A program made the position numbers and the translations under genes. A DNA stretch of 34,825 nucleotides from Palsa-459 sp035937595 (GTDB taxonomy: Bacteria; Actinomycetota; Acidimicrobiia; Acidimicrobiales; RAAP-2), in assembly GCA_035937595.1 (NCBI GenBank), contig DASZHS010000040.1, forward strand, positions 1-34,825, written 5' to 3'. Each line of letters starts with the position of its first letter. Position 1 is the first letter of the stretch. Below, one piece after another: positions 7,714 through 15,358 of the stretch. The notes under the pieces were generated by a model. The model saw nothing but the letters and a program-made list of their open reading frames with translations, had not been told where the DNA came from and did not search any database.

Positions 7714-7720
7714 CCCTCTC

Positions 7721-8545
7721 ATGGCGACCAAGGCGGGCGCCCGGCGGGCGACGGGGCACGTGCGGGACGCGAACCTCCGCCTGGAGCGGTCGCTCTTGCG
7801 CGAGGGTCACGCCCTCGTCGGCGGCCTCGACGAGGTCGGACGGGGCGCGTGGGCGGGTCCGATGTTCGTCGGCGTGGTGCTCGTCGACGCGTCCACGAAG
7901 CCGGCGCCCTCCGGCACGAGGGACTCGAAGATGCTGACGAGCGCCGCGCGCCACGAGCTGACGCCAGCGCTCACCGGCTGGTGCGTCGCATGGTCGATCG
8001 GCGAGGTCAGCGCCGCCGAGATCGACGAGCTCGGCCTCACCGCCGCCCTCGGCGTCGCCGCGAGACGCGCGCTCGACGCGCTCCCCGCTCGCCCCACGTG
8101 CCTCATCGTCGACGGCAAGACCGACTTCGTGACGCTGCCCGGACGGCTCGACCTCGATCAGGTGACCACGGTGGGCGCCGGGCTCGAGGTGCGACCGGTC
8201 GTGCGAGCCGACGCCCGGTGCGGCTCGGTCGCCGCGGCCTCGGTGCTTGCAAAGGTTGCACGCGACGACCTGATGGTCGACCTCGCGGGGCGCTACCCGG
8301 CGTACCGATTCGACCAGCACAAGGGCTACGGCACGCCCGAGCACGCTGCGGCGATCGCGGACCACGGGCTGACGGATCTCCATCGACGCACGTGGGCGTT
8401 CGTCGAGCGGGTCACGACACTGGGGGACGACGACGACGGAATGGGCTGGGACGAAGGCGCCGACCACGCACCTAGCACAGAGGGACCCAACAGACTCGAC
8501 AACCACCGGTCGCTCGCTGAAGCAAGTTCAATACCCACTGGGTGA
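7721..8545 (+). CDS. rnhB: Ribonuclease HII
   Basis: RNase HII cleaves the RNA strand of RNA-DNA hybrids and starts removal of single ribonucleotides from DNA. Family motifs are GGLDEVGRGAWAGP with catalytic D37 and E38, LIVDGKTDF with a further catalytic Asp, and VRADARCGSVAAASVLAKVARD, then HKGYGTPEHAAAI. At 274 residues it is longer than typical because of a C-terminal tail of about 40 residues, rich in D, E and G and without recognisable structure. The N-terminal 25 residues before the fold are basic. ATG 7721 is supported by the -10 box. It is divergent from the mannosidase gene; the next gene has its own promoter. Confidence 0.94.
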   Translation: MATKAGARRATGHVRDANLRLERSLLREGHALVGGLDEVGRGAWAGPMFVGVVLVDASTKPAPSGTRDSKMLTSAARHELTPALTGWCVAWSIGEVSAAEIDELGLTAALGVAARRALDALPARPTCLIVDGKTDFVTLPGRLDLDQVTTVGAGLEVRPVVRADARCGSVAAASVLAKVARDDLMVDLAGRYPAYRFDQHKGYGTPEHAAAIADHGLTDLHRRTWAFVERVTTLGDDDDGMGWDEGADHAPSTEGPNRLDNHRSLAEASSIPTG

Positions 8546-8553
8546 ACCAGTGG
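8535..8553 (+). terminator. Hairpin overlapping the rnhB stop
   Basis: CCACTGG (8535-8541) pairs with CCAGTGG (8547-8553) around a five-base loop containing most of the rnhB stop codon. No U-run follows. It may be a weak terminator for rnhB or an operator upstream of the next promoter. Confidence 0.4.
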
Positions 8554-8614
8554 CGATTGACAGGGACGCGCCAGCGCCACATGGATCCGAAAGACGATTT
8601 TCACTCCGGCCTGC

Positions 8615-8644
8615 ACTGACGGGTCGCTATGCCTCGCGTATAGT
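8615..8644 (+). promoter_or_regulatory. Promoter of the first substrate-binding protein gene
   Basis: ACTGAC (8615-8620) and a near-consensus TATAGT (8639-8644) are 18 bp apart. They predict a start near 8651 and a 5' UTR of about 70 nt, unlike the leaderless genes around it. Confidence 0.55.
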
Positions 8645-8686
8645 CCGTGCACTCGGCGATCACCGTCGGGGGGAGAAAGCAGAGAG

Positions 8687-8705
8687 CATCGGCCAGGCGC
8701 CGATG
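8687..8705 (+). promoter_or_regulatory. 5' UTR hairpin just upstream of a strong ribosome site
   Basis: CATCGGC (8687-8693) pairs with GCCGATG (8699-8705) around a five-base loop. The stem ends two bases before GAGGAGGT (8708-8715), itself five bases from ATG 8721. The geometry leaves the ribosome site exposed and fits an mRNA-stabilising 5' stem; regulation by occlusion is less likely. Confidence 0.5.
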
Positions 8706-8720
8706 TCGAGGAGGTAGCAC

Positions 8721-10643
8721 ATGCGAAACCGAAGCATCAGGCGCCTCGTGATCACCGGCCTCTCGGTCGGTGGACTCACGATGGGCATGCTTGCTGGGAC
8801 GGTGGCGTCCGGAGCTGTGACACCGAAGGCGGGGACGACGTTGACAATTCCCTTCCCGGTGGGATCGGTGGCGACGAGCACTTTCCCGTTCTATTCAGCG
8901 GCGCAGTGCACGACGACGAACATCGACTACTGGAACCTTGAGGTCCGACCTGGTTACTGGTTCGGCCTTGGGGCGAGTGTCGCGCTTCAGCCGTCGCTGT
9001 CCGTGCTGAACCCTGCGCACTTCAGTGCGGCAGGTGGGAACACCGCCATTGACTTCACCGTCAAGGGCTGGAAGTGGAGCAACGGAACGTCGACGCGCAC
9101 GATGACCGCGCAGGACATTGCGTTCTTCCTGAACATGGACAAGGCCCAGAGTGGCCCGAACGCCGGCGCGAACGCCTTCTGTGGCTACGCACCTGGCTTC
9201 GGCTTCCCGGACCAGGTCGTGAGCGTCTCCTACCCAGGTGGCCTCAGCGGCAGCCAGGTTCACATCGTCATGAAGGGGCACGCGAGCCAGTTGTGGCTGA
9301 TCTACAACGAGCTCTCGCAGATCGTCCCCTTGGCGACGCAGTGGGACACCACCGGCGGCGGCCCTGCGGGCTGCTCCACGGAGCCCTTCGCGTCGGTGAC
9401 GCTGAAGCCCGCCTCGGGTCCTGGCGACGTTTGCTCCCAGGTGTACAACTACCTGAGCGGACTGCAGATCAATGACCCGCTGTGGGCATGGTCGGACGGG
9501 CCGTACCGCCAGACGCAGGCTGAGTACTCCAGCGGCAACCCGGACGGCAACAACGTCCAGGTCGCCAACGCTGACTACTCGGGCCCCGTCAAGGCGCACG
9601 CGGTTCAGAAGATCGTGTACCAGCCGTTCTCGGACATCGCTCCTGAGCGGAACGCACTTCGTGCGGGCACGCTGCAGCTTGGCTACCTCGACACGACGGA
9701 CGTCTCGAGGGCGCACGGCATCACCCCTGGCCACATCACTGCCCCCGGTTTGGGCAACTTCGTGGTGAAGGGTGGCGTGACGTTCGGCGTCTTCTACTGG
9801 ATGTTCAACTTCGACAACGCGCACTCGACGTACCACACCAGTGGTCCGCCTCCGAGCTGGGCGAGGATCAACGGCAACCAGTACATCCGTGCCGCGATCC
9901 AGCAGTCGGACAACCAGGCAGCGGTCATCAAGTCCGTCGACAACGGCTACGCCGTCCCGACGTTCTCGGCGATCCCGACCTACCCGAAGAACGCCTTCAA
10001 CAAGGGTGTCACCAACCCGTACCCGTACAGCACGACCAAGGGCAAGGCGCTCATGGCCAAGTACGGCTGGAACGTGAAGGTGTTCCCGGCAGTCTGCGCG
10101 AAGTCCAACTGCGCGCACGGCGGTCCGGCAATCCCCAAGGGCACCAAGGCCACCGAGCAGGTTCTCGTTCCGTCGGGCATCCCGTCGGTGACGCACCTGA
10201 CCCTCGACGAGATCGCCTCGATCAAGGCTGGGTCTGACATTCAGATCGTCGCCAAGTTCGAGCCTGCGACCACCGTCCAGGGTGCCTGCTTCGCAGGCGC
10301 AGCGGCCTGGCAGCTTTGTGGCTACGGCGGTTGGATCTACGCCCCTGACTACTACCCCTCCGGTGAGGTTCTCTTCGCCGCGGGCTCAGGGTCGAACTCC
10401 GGCGGCTACGTCAACAGCGAGATGAACGGGCTGATCTCGGCCACCACGACGGCAGGGAACGTCGCGCTCAACGCGAAGAACCCGAAGTACCACACGTCCT
10501 TCGCACAGTTCACCGCGACTGACGTGCCGTTCCTGTGGCAGCCAACCCCAACGACGTTCGGCGTGCAGGTGAAGACACTTGCCGGCTACCAGGCTCCGAA
10601 CCCGTTGAACAACTTCAACCCGGAGTACATCACAGCCATCTAG
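8721..10643 (+). CDS. ABC transporter substrate-binding protein, family 5 (peptide/solute)
   Basis: A 640-residue exported solute-binding protein of the DppA/OppA class. The N-terminus MRNRSIRRLVITGLSVGGLTM starts a Sec-type signal with probable cleavage near residues 32-38. No lipobox cysteine is present, which is unusual for a Gram-positive binding protein. Family features include FTVKGWKWSNGTSTRTMTAQDIAFFLNM near 105-135, repeated Asp/Asn-rich lobes and YAPDYYPSGEVLFAAGS near the C-terminus, which is shared with the second binding protein in this window. The gene has its own promoter, UTR hairpin, strong ribosome site and terminator, and its codon use is visibly less extreme in GC than its neighbours, consistent with very high expression. 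It presumably serves the OppDF-B-C transporter encoded at 13.3-17.4 kb. The ligand is unknown. Confidence 0.88.
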   Translation: MRNRSIRRLVITGLSVGGLTMGMLAGTVASGAVTPKAGTTLTIPFPVGSVATSTFPFYSAAQCTTTNIDYWNLEVRPGYWFGLGASVALQPSLSVLNPAHFSAAGGNTAIDFTVKGWKWSNGTSTRTMTAQDIAFFLNMDKAQSGPNAGANAFCGYAPGFGFPDQVVSVSYPGGLSGSQVHIVMKGHASQLWLIYNELSQIVPLATQWDTTGGGPAGCSTEPFASVTLKPASGPGDVCSQVYNYLSGLQINDPLWAWSDGPYRQTQAEYSSGNPDGNNVQVANADYSGPVKAHAVQKIVYQPFSDIAPERNALRAGTLQLGYLDTTDVSRAHGITPGHITAPGLGNFVVKGGVTFGVFYWMFNFDNAHSTYHTSGPPPSWARINGNQYIRAAIQQSDNQAAVIKSVDNGYAVPTFSAIPTYPKNAFNKGVTNPYPYSTTKGKALMAKYGWNVKVFPAVCAKSNCAHGGPAIPKGTKATEQVLVPSGIPSVTHLTLDEIASIKAGSDIQIVAKFEPATTVQGACFAGAAAWQLCGYGGWIYAPDYYPSGEVLFAAGSGSNSGGYVNSEMNGLISATTTAGNVALNAKNPKYHTSFAQFTATDVPFLWQPTPTTFGVQVKTLAGYQAPNPLNNFNPEYITAI

Positions 10644-10675
10644 TCGGAAGAGCTGTTGCGGGGCAACCCGCAGTG

Positions 10676-10707
10676 ACGAGCCCCCCGCCGAGAGGCGGGG
10701 GGCTCGT
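10676..10707 (+). terminator. Strong rho-independent terminator after the binding-protein gene
   Basis: A perfect 14-bp stem pairs 10676-10689 with 10694-10707 around a GAGA loop, and TGC follows. It lies 33 bp after the stop codon. The stem is stable enough to act without a long U-run. Confidence 0.85.
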
Positions 10708-11068
10708 TGCATCTCGGCGTCGAACCCGCTCGGTCGGCTTCGAGCCAGACCTTCACCGCCGACACCGCTGCCGGGCGCACGCGCGAGGCGTGCTGGTGCC
10801 ACGTCGGACCTGCTGGCCCCCCAACGTCGCATGGACGGAGCGGTCACCCTGGACCTGTCCACGCTCTGAGTCCAGGAACTGAGCGACCGGGAGCGTCGTC
10901 CGTTGGCGCACAGCTGCGCGGGCCGAGGTGCGGACGTCCCGAAGGGCAGCTTTCTTGGTGGAGTGGACTCGACGACCGGTGTCGAGGCCCCGCGCACGCA
11001 CGGCGGCACCCAGCGCACAGCTCCGAGTCCCATCACACCACTTGATGGACAGATGGCACGATTGGCCC
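10708..11068. other. Intergenic region with no recognisable gene
   Basis: About 360 bp between the terminator and the methyltransferase. Open frames exist on both strands (for example reverse 10753-11076) but give Arg/Ser-rich products with no family resemblance. No RNA gene signature and no clear methyltransferase promoter were found. Confidence 0.45.
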
Positions 11069-11908
11069 ATGCCCAACGACGAGATGACGGAGTTCTGGAA
11101 CGAGCGGGGCGGTCGCCACTGGGTCTCCGAGCGCGCTCGCTACGACGCGATGCTCGCCTCGTGCGGCCGTCGCCTGTTCGAAGCCGCCGCGTTGCGTGCG
11201 GGCGAGCGCGTGCTGGACGTGGGCTGCGGGAGCGGCGCGACGACGCTCGAGGCGGGATCCCTGGTAGGTCCCGGTGGAAGCGTGCTGGGTGTGGACCTCT
11301 CGGGTCCGATGCTTGAGGAGGCACGTCGGCGAGCCGTCGAGGCGGGTGTGGACCACGTCGAGTTCCTGCAGCTCGACGCCCAGACCGCGGCCCTTCCCGG
11401 ACCGTTCGACGCGGTGATCAGCCGCTTCGGCGTGATGTTCTTCGACGACCCCGCGACAGCGCTCGAGCGGATTGCACGCTCCATGCGACCTCGGGGTCGG
11501 ATGTCGTTCGTCTGCTGGCAGGAGTTGATGAAGAACGACTGGCTGCGGGTGCCAATGCTGGCCGCCGTCGAGCACGTGGGACTACCCGACCTGCCGCCTC
11601 CTGGTGCCCCTGGACCGTTCTCCCTGGCGGAGTCGTCGACGATTCGAGCGCTCCTCGAGGGCGCGGGGATGACGGACATCGACGTCGTGGGGGCGAATGA
11701 CCCGCGGCTGATGGGTCGTGACCTCGAGGACGTGATGTCCTTCTTCCTCGCCGACGAGTTCGCCCGACGCCTCTTTGACGGCAAGGACCCGGAGCTGGTC
11801 CACCGCGCCGAGGACGCCATGCGGGTGGCACTGGAGCCGCACGTGGCGCCCGAGGGCGTGTCGCTCGACTCTGCGTACTGGGTCGTCTCCGCCACGAGGG
11901 CTGGGTAG
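11069..11908 (+). CDS. SAM-dependent class I methyltransferase
   Basis: A 279-residue Rossmann-fold methyltransferase of the UbiE/Methyltransf_11 type. Motif I is VLDVGCGSGATTLEAG near residues 48-63, with the acidic motif II residue in LGVDLSGPM. LDAQTAAL resembles the adenine-binding DA segment, and FDAVISRFGVMFFDDP is motif IV/post-I. The N-terminal EFWNERGGRHWVSERARYDAM is typical of small-molecule methyltransferases in actinobacteria. I chose ATG 11069, which gives that N-terminus directly; ATG 11045 is in frame and possible, and neither has a good ribosome site. It stands alone, so the acceptor (quinone, lipid or other metabolite) cannot be named. Confidence 0.85.
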   Translation: MPNDEMTEFWNERGGRHWVSERARYDAMLASCGRRLFEAAALRAGERVLDVGCGSGATTLEAGSLVGPGGSVLGVDLSGPMLEEARRRAVEAGVDHVEFLQLDAQTAALPGPFDAVISRFGVMFFDDPATALERIARSMRPRGRMSFVCWQELMKNDWLRVPMLAAVEHVGLPDLPPPGAPGPFSLAESSTIRALLEGAGMTDIDVVGANDPRLMGRDLEDVMSFFLADEFARRLFDGKDPELVHRAEDAMRVALEPHVAPEGVSLDSAYWVVSATRAG

Positions 11909-11921
11909 CACTGGCGCCACG

Positions 11922-11942
11922 GCCTCGCGGGAACGGCGAGGC
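11922..11942 (+). terminator. I-shaped terminator hairpin after the methyltransferase gene
   Basis: GCCTCGC (11922-11928) pairs with GCGAGGC (11936-11942) around a seven-base loop, 13 bp after the stop codon and followed by AAAGG. No U-tract. Confidence 0.55.
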
Positions 11943-13279
11943 AAAGGACCGGCTCGCGCATGGATTGCCAGACGGGTGTTGCAGTGCCCGCTAGAAACGC
12001 GAGACCCCGGTCGGTGTCGGACCGCTCGAGAGGCGTACTCCGTCGGCGATGCGCACCAGCTCGCTGGCGGACAGCACTGCCCTCGAGTGAGCTGGCGTCA
12101 CGCCATGCCCGAGTTGTGCGTGAGCACGAGCGTCTCGCCGTCCGCTCGCCAGCTGACGGGCCGCAACCTGGATGAGGTGGCTCGCACCTTGCTCCACCTT
12201 CACAACGGCGGGTGCCCGTGCACCGAGGCGCCCACCTCGATCGATCATCCCCAGACTGCCATCCCACCCCTGCCATTGCCCGCACTGCAGCTGGGACGCC
12301 GGCTCGAAGGCGTCGAAATGAGGGGAGAGCACCGGGACGACGCACGAGCAGGTGAGTCCGGGGTGTCTAGAGGACTCAGCGCAGGGGGACCGCCCCGTGA
12401 GCTCGTCGACGATGGGCGACGGCTCCTGTTGCGCAGCCATTTGGCAGGCGCACGGTTGGGGCCACCTGTCCGCTCCACATAGACGGGTTTGCGGCGCCCG
12501 GACAGCCATGGACGACGGCTCGGGAGCCAAGGGGGGCGCTGAGGGTGACCGCGGCAGCGGGTCCGCACGAGACGAGCAGGGTCGCACAGACCGCAGTCTG
12601 GAGTTGCGCCTCGGCGCCCTGCTTGCCATGGACGAGGACGGTGTGGGACGCCCGATCGGCGGACTCGACGGCGAGGGAGCCGCTCATGCAACGTCTGATC
12701 GCACGGTCCACGACGACGGGAAGGACAGGAAGCATGCGACCGTCACGGCTCACGGCGGCAAGTGCTCGGCACCGAGGCCAGGTACGCCCGCCCCACAGGG
12801 CGTCCACTCGGCACGACGGGGCAGAGCGGACCGGCTGACCTCGACGCCGATCGGGTCGACACGGAGCGCGAGGGCGAGCCGGGTGACCACGATCCTGGCA
12901 CCTCGTTGGGGCCCCTTGGCGGTCGCGAGCTCGGCCGCCGTCGAGGTAGTCGTCGCCCCCTCACGTGGGCGTGTCGACTCCCAATTCTGTCGAGTAGGCC
13001 CACGCACACGGCGGGAGCGCGCCGCGGACTGGTCGGCAGGCACCGTCGAGCGAGGACCGACCGTCGTGCACGAAGCGCACGTTGCAGCGGCTTCGGCGGC
13101 AACTTCGCCGATGCCCGCCGGCCCGGGACCTCGGGCAGGGTCGTCGATCTCCGTTCCGGCGCCGGCTGATGGTCAGTCCGACCTCAGATCGTCCACGGGC
13201 CGCTCGCTGCAGATCCGCTCAGCGGTGCCGCCAGCCCCGCCGCCCATCGCCACCGTCAGCGACGGCGCCAGACCCAGGC
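11943..13279. other. Gene-poor 1.3-kb region, possibly a decayed reverse-strand gene
   Basis: No intact, recognisable gene is present. On the reverse strand, two adjacent frames (13043 to 12750, then roughly 12807 to 12376) use mostly G/C-ending codons over parts of their length, for example ARIVVTRLALALRVDPIGVEV and then GSLAVESADRASHTVLVHG. This is what a frameshifted, decaying gene would look like, but I cannot assign a family. A plus-strand frame (12352-13359) is open yet runs into oppC and looks like an antisense shadow. A small inverted repeat TGAGTCC/GGACTCA lies at 12353-12378. No tRNA, rRNA, tmRNA, RNase P RNA or CRISPR signature was seen. Confidence 0.4.
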
Positions 13280-14290
13280 TCAGCGCTCCTGGAGACGGAC
13301 CTCGAACGCGTCGCGGAGCGCGTCACCGATGTAGTTCGTCGAGAGCACGAAGAGGATGAAGACGATGGCGACGGGCCACAGCGTCCACCACCAACCCTGC
13401 TCGAACTGGGTGGAAGCGTTCTGGATCATCGTGCCCCAGTCGTAGTCCGGAGGCTGCAGGGCGAGGGCCAGGAAGCCAAGCGTCGACAGCACGATGACGG
13501 CATCGCCGATCGCGAAGGTCGCAGCCGTCATCATCGTCGACACCGAGTTGGGCAGGACGTGGCGGAACATGACGCGTCGACCCGTCGCGCCCATCGACCG
13601 TGAGGCCTGGGAGAACTCGCGGTCCCGCAGGATCTGCGCCTCCCCGCGCATGAGCCGTGCCACCCCGAACCAGCTCGTAAAGCCAATCACTGCGATCAAG
13701 CTCCACAGCGAGCTCCCGTAGATGGTGATGACCAGCAGCAGGAGGTAGAGGCCGGGGATGGAGAGGAAGACGTCGTTGAGTCGCATCAAGAAGGAGTCGA
13801 TCTTGCCGCCCCGATAGCCGGCGATGATGCCGTAGAGGGTGCCGATGGCCATCGTGACGAAGCCCGCCAGGAGGCCGATGAGCAAGGAGAAGCGACCGGC
13901 GTAGAAGAGCAGGCCGAAGTTATCGATGCCGTTGGTGCAGCCAAGGATGTGGTCCGCGCTGGGCGCCGCGCTGCCGAACCCCCCAGGGTTCGAGTTGTTG
14001 AAGCACGTGCCGGAGGTGGAGGAGCCCGCCACGGTCCAGTAGTCCGATGCGTAGAAGAACGGCACGATGATGCACATCAGGATCAGCACGATGATGAACA
14101 GGGCGGAGACGACGGCGAGCTTGTTCTGCATGAAGACCCGCAGCATCTGACGGCCCATCGAGCCGCCGCCGGCGACCTCGCCGCCCTCCGGGACGCCGAG
14201 GTGCGTGGGTTCGAACGGCGCCTCGAGCCCGCCGCTCGCCGAGACGGGCGCATTCGCGTAGAAGTCGGTGTCGGTCTCTATTTTCGCCAT
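13280..14290 (-). CDS. ABC transporter permease, OppC/DppC type
   Basis: A 336-residue inner-membrane permease, second permease of the oligopeptide-type transporter. A soluble N-terminus of about 45 residues precedes TM1 (KLAVVSALFIIVLILMCIIV). An external loop of about 60 residues carries two cysteines (SGTCFNN and HILGCTNG), probably a disulfide. Further helices follow, with the EAA coupling motif at EFSQASRSMGATGRRVMFRHVLPN. Its stop precedes oppC-like sequence usually rich in membrane segments, and length is normal. ATG 14290 is preceded by GAGGT at a suitable distance, and the upstream oppB-like gene stops four bases earlier, so the two are cotranscribed. It is the last gene of the OppDF-B-C operon. 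The transported solute is not evident. Confidence 0.92.
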   Translation of the reverse strand: MAKIETDTDFYANAPVSASGGLEAPFEPTHLGVPEGGEVAGGGSMGRQMLRVFMQNKLAVVSALFIIVLILMCIIVPFFYASDYWTVAGSSTSGTCFNNSNPGGFGSAAPSADHILGCTNGIDNFGLLFYAGRFSLLIGLLAGFVTMAIGTLYGIIAGYRGGKIDSFLMRLNDVFLSIPGLYLLLLVITIYGSSLWSLIAVIGFTSWFGVARLMRGEAQILRDREFSQASRSMGATGRRVMFRHVLPNSVSTMMTAATFAIGDAVIVLSTLGFLALALQPPDYDWGTMIQNASTQFEQGWWWTLWPVAIVFILFVLSTNYIGDALRDAFEVRLQER

Positions 14291-14294
14291 GGTG

Positions 14295-15296
14295 CTACCT
14301 CGCGGCGGTGAGCCGGACTCTGGGATCGGCGACGGCGGTGAAGACGTCAGCGAGGAGGTTGCCGACGACGGTGAGCACGGCGGTGAAGATCGTGATCGCC
14401 ATGACGACGGTGAAGTCCCCGGACTGCACGGAGGACACGGTCTGGATGCCCATGCCAGGGAAGTTGAAGATGAACTCGACGATGAGCGCACCGCCGATGA
14501 TCACCGGGATCGTCAGCCCGACGATGGTGATGAGCGGGATGACGGACGGACGGAAGACGTGTCGGAACAGCACTCGCGTCGGGCTCGCTCCCTTTGCGCG
14601 CGCCGTGCGGATGTAGTCCTGCACCAGCGTGTCGAGCGCGGACCCACGCATGTACCTCGTCAGGCCCCCGATCGAGAGGAACAGGATGGCGGCCATCGGT
14701 AAGAGGAAGTCGCTGAAGTGGGTGATCATGTAGCTCGGAAACTGCGAGGGCGGGATGCCCTGCGCGAGCGGGTTCACCGAAGACTTCCCGATGTGGAGGA
14801 CGGCGCCGAAGTAGTACGCCATGAGGATGCAGACGAGCACCGCGGGCGTCGAGTACAGGACGAAGACGCCGGTCGTCATCGCGTGGTCGTAGAGCTTGTT
14901 CCGTCGGATCGCCTGGGTGAGGCCGATCGGGATCGCGATGAGGATCGACGCGATCGTCGGAGGGACGACGAGGTACACCGAGCGCCACAGCCGGCCGCTG
15001 AGGACGGTGTTGACGGACACGTCGTGGGGGTAGTGCGACTCTTTGTAGGCGATCCCGAAGTCGCCATGGATCGCGTGGGTGAGCCAGCTCCAGTACTGGA
15101 CCAACAGGTTCCGGTCCAAGCCGTGTTGGTGCACCCACGCGGTGATCTCCGCCTGGTTGATGCGCGGGCCACCCTGGAGGACCTGGAGCGCGAGCTCCCT
15201 GGGGTTGAAGTACAGCCAGGGCAGGAAGAAGGTGATGATCGAGACGCCCAACAGGATGAAGATGCCCTGAACCACCCTCGTCAGGATGTAGCGCAT
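14295..15296 (-). CDS. ABC transporter permease, OppB/DppB type
   Basis: A 333-residue permease with the OppB start MRYILTRVVQGIFILLGVSIITFFL (TM1), then a large external loop including HGDFGIAYKESHYP. Several further helices follow, with the EAA motif at DYIRTARAKGASPTRVLFRHVFRPSVIPL and the conserved GGALIVEFIFNFPGMG near the C-terminus. It pairs with OppC to form the membrane channel energised by the fused ATPase encoded upstream. It starts 62 bp after the ATPase gene and ends four bases before oppC. A TAGGCT box five bases from its ATG could also give a separate, leaderless transcript. Confidence 0.94.
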   Translation of the reverse strand: MRYILTRVVQGIFILLGVSIITFFLPWLYFNPRELALQVLQGGPRINQAEITAWVHQHGLDRNLLVQYWSWLTHAIHGDFGIAYKESHYPHDVSVNTVLSGRLWRSVYLVVPPTIASILIAIPIGLTQAIRRNKLYDHAMTTGVFVLYSTPAVLVCILMAYYFGAVLHIGKSSVNPLAQGIPPSQFPSYMITHFSDFLLPMAAILFLSIGGLTRYMRGSALDTLVQDYIRTARAKGASPTRVLFRHVFRPSVIPLITIVGLTIPVIIGGALIVEFIFNFPGMGIQTVSSVQSGDFTVVMAITIFTAVLTVVGNLLADVFTAVADPRVRLTAAR

Positions 15297-15301
15297 GCCT
15301 C

Positions 15302-15307
15302 AGCCTA
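15302..15307 (-). promoter_or_regulatory. Possible internal -10 box before oppB
   Basis: TAGGCT on the reverse strand lies five bases from ATG 15296 in the 62-bp gap after the ATPase gene, matching the leaderless pattern of the window at the short end of the spacing. Confidence 0.4.
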
Positions 15308-15358
15308 CCAATGGGCCCTGGGCGGGTGCGGGCGGGGCGTGCGGGGCGGACGCACGGC

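Noticed and set aside
5427..7937. Long plus-strand open frame opposite the mannosidase gene
   Set aside because: The reverse strand has full GH38 motifs; this frame has none and runs into rnhB in another frame.
8557..8585. TTGACA at 8557-8562 as the binding-protein promoter
   Set aside because: No acceptable -10 lies 16-18 bp downstream; the TATAGT at 8639 with ACTGAC is a better match.
12352..13359. Open plus-strand frame in the gene-poor region
   Set aside because: It overlaps the 3' end of oppC by 80 bp, has no start signal and no recognisable domain.
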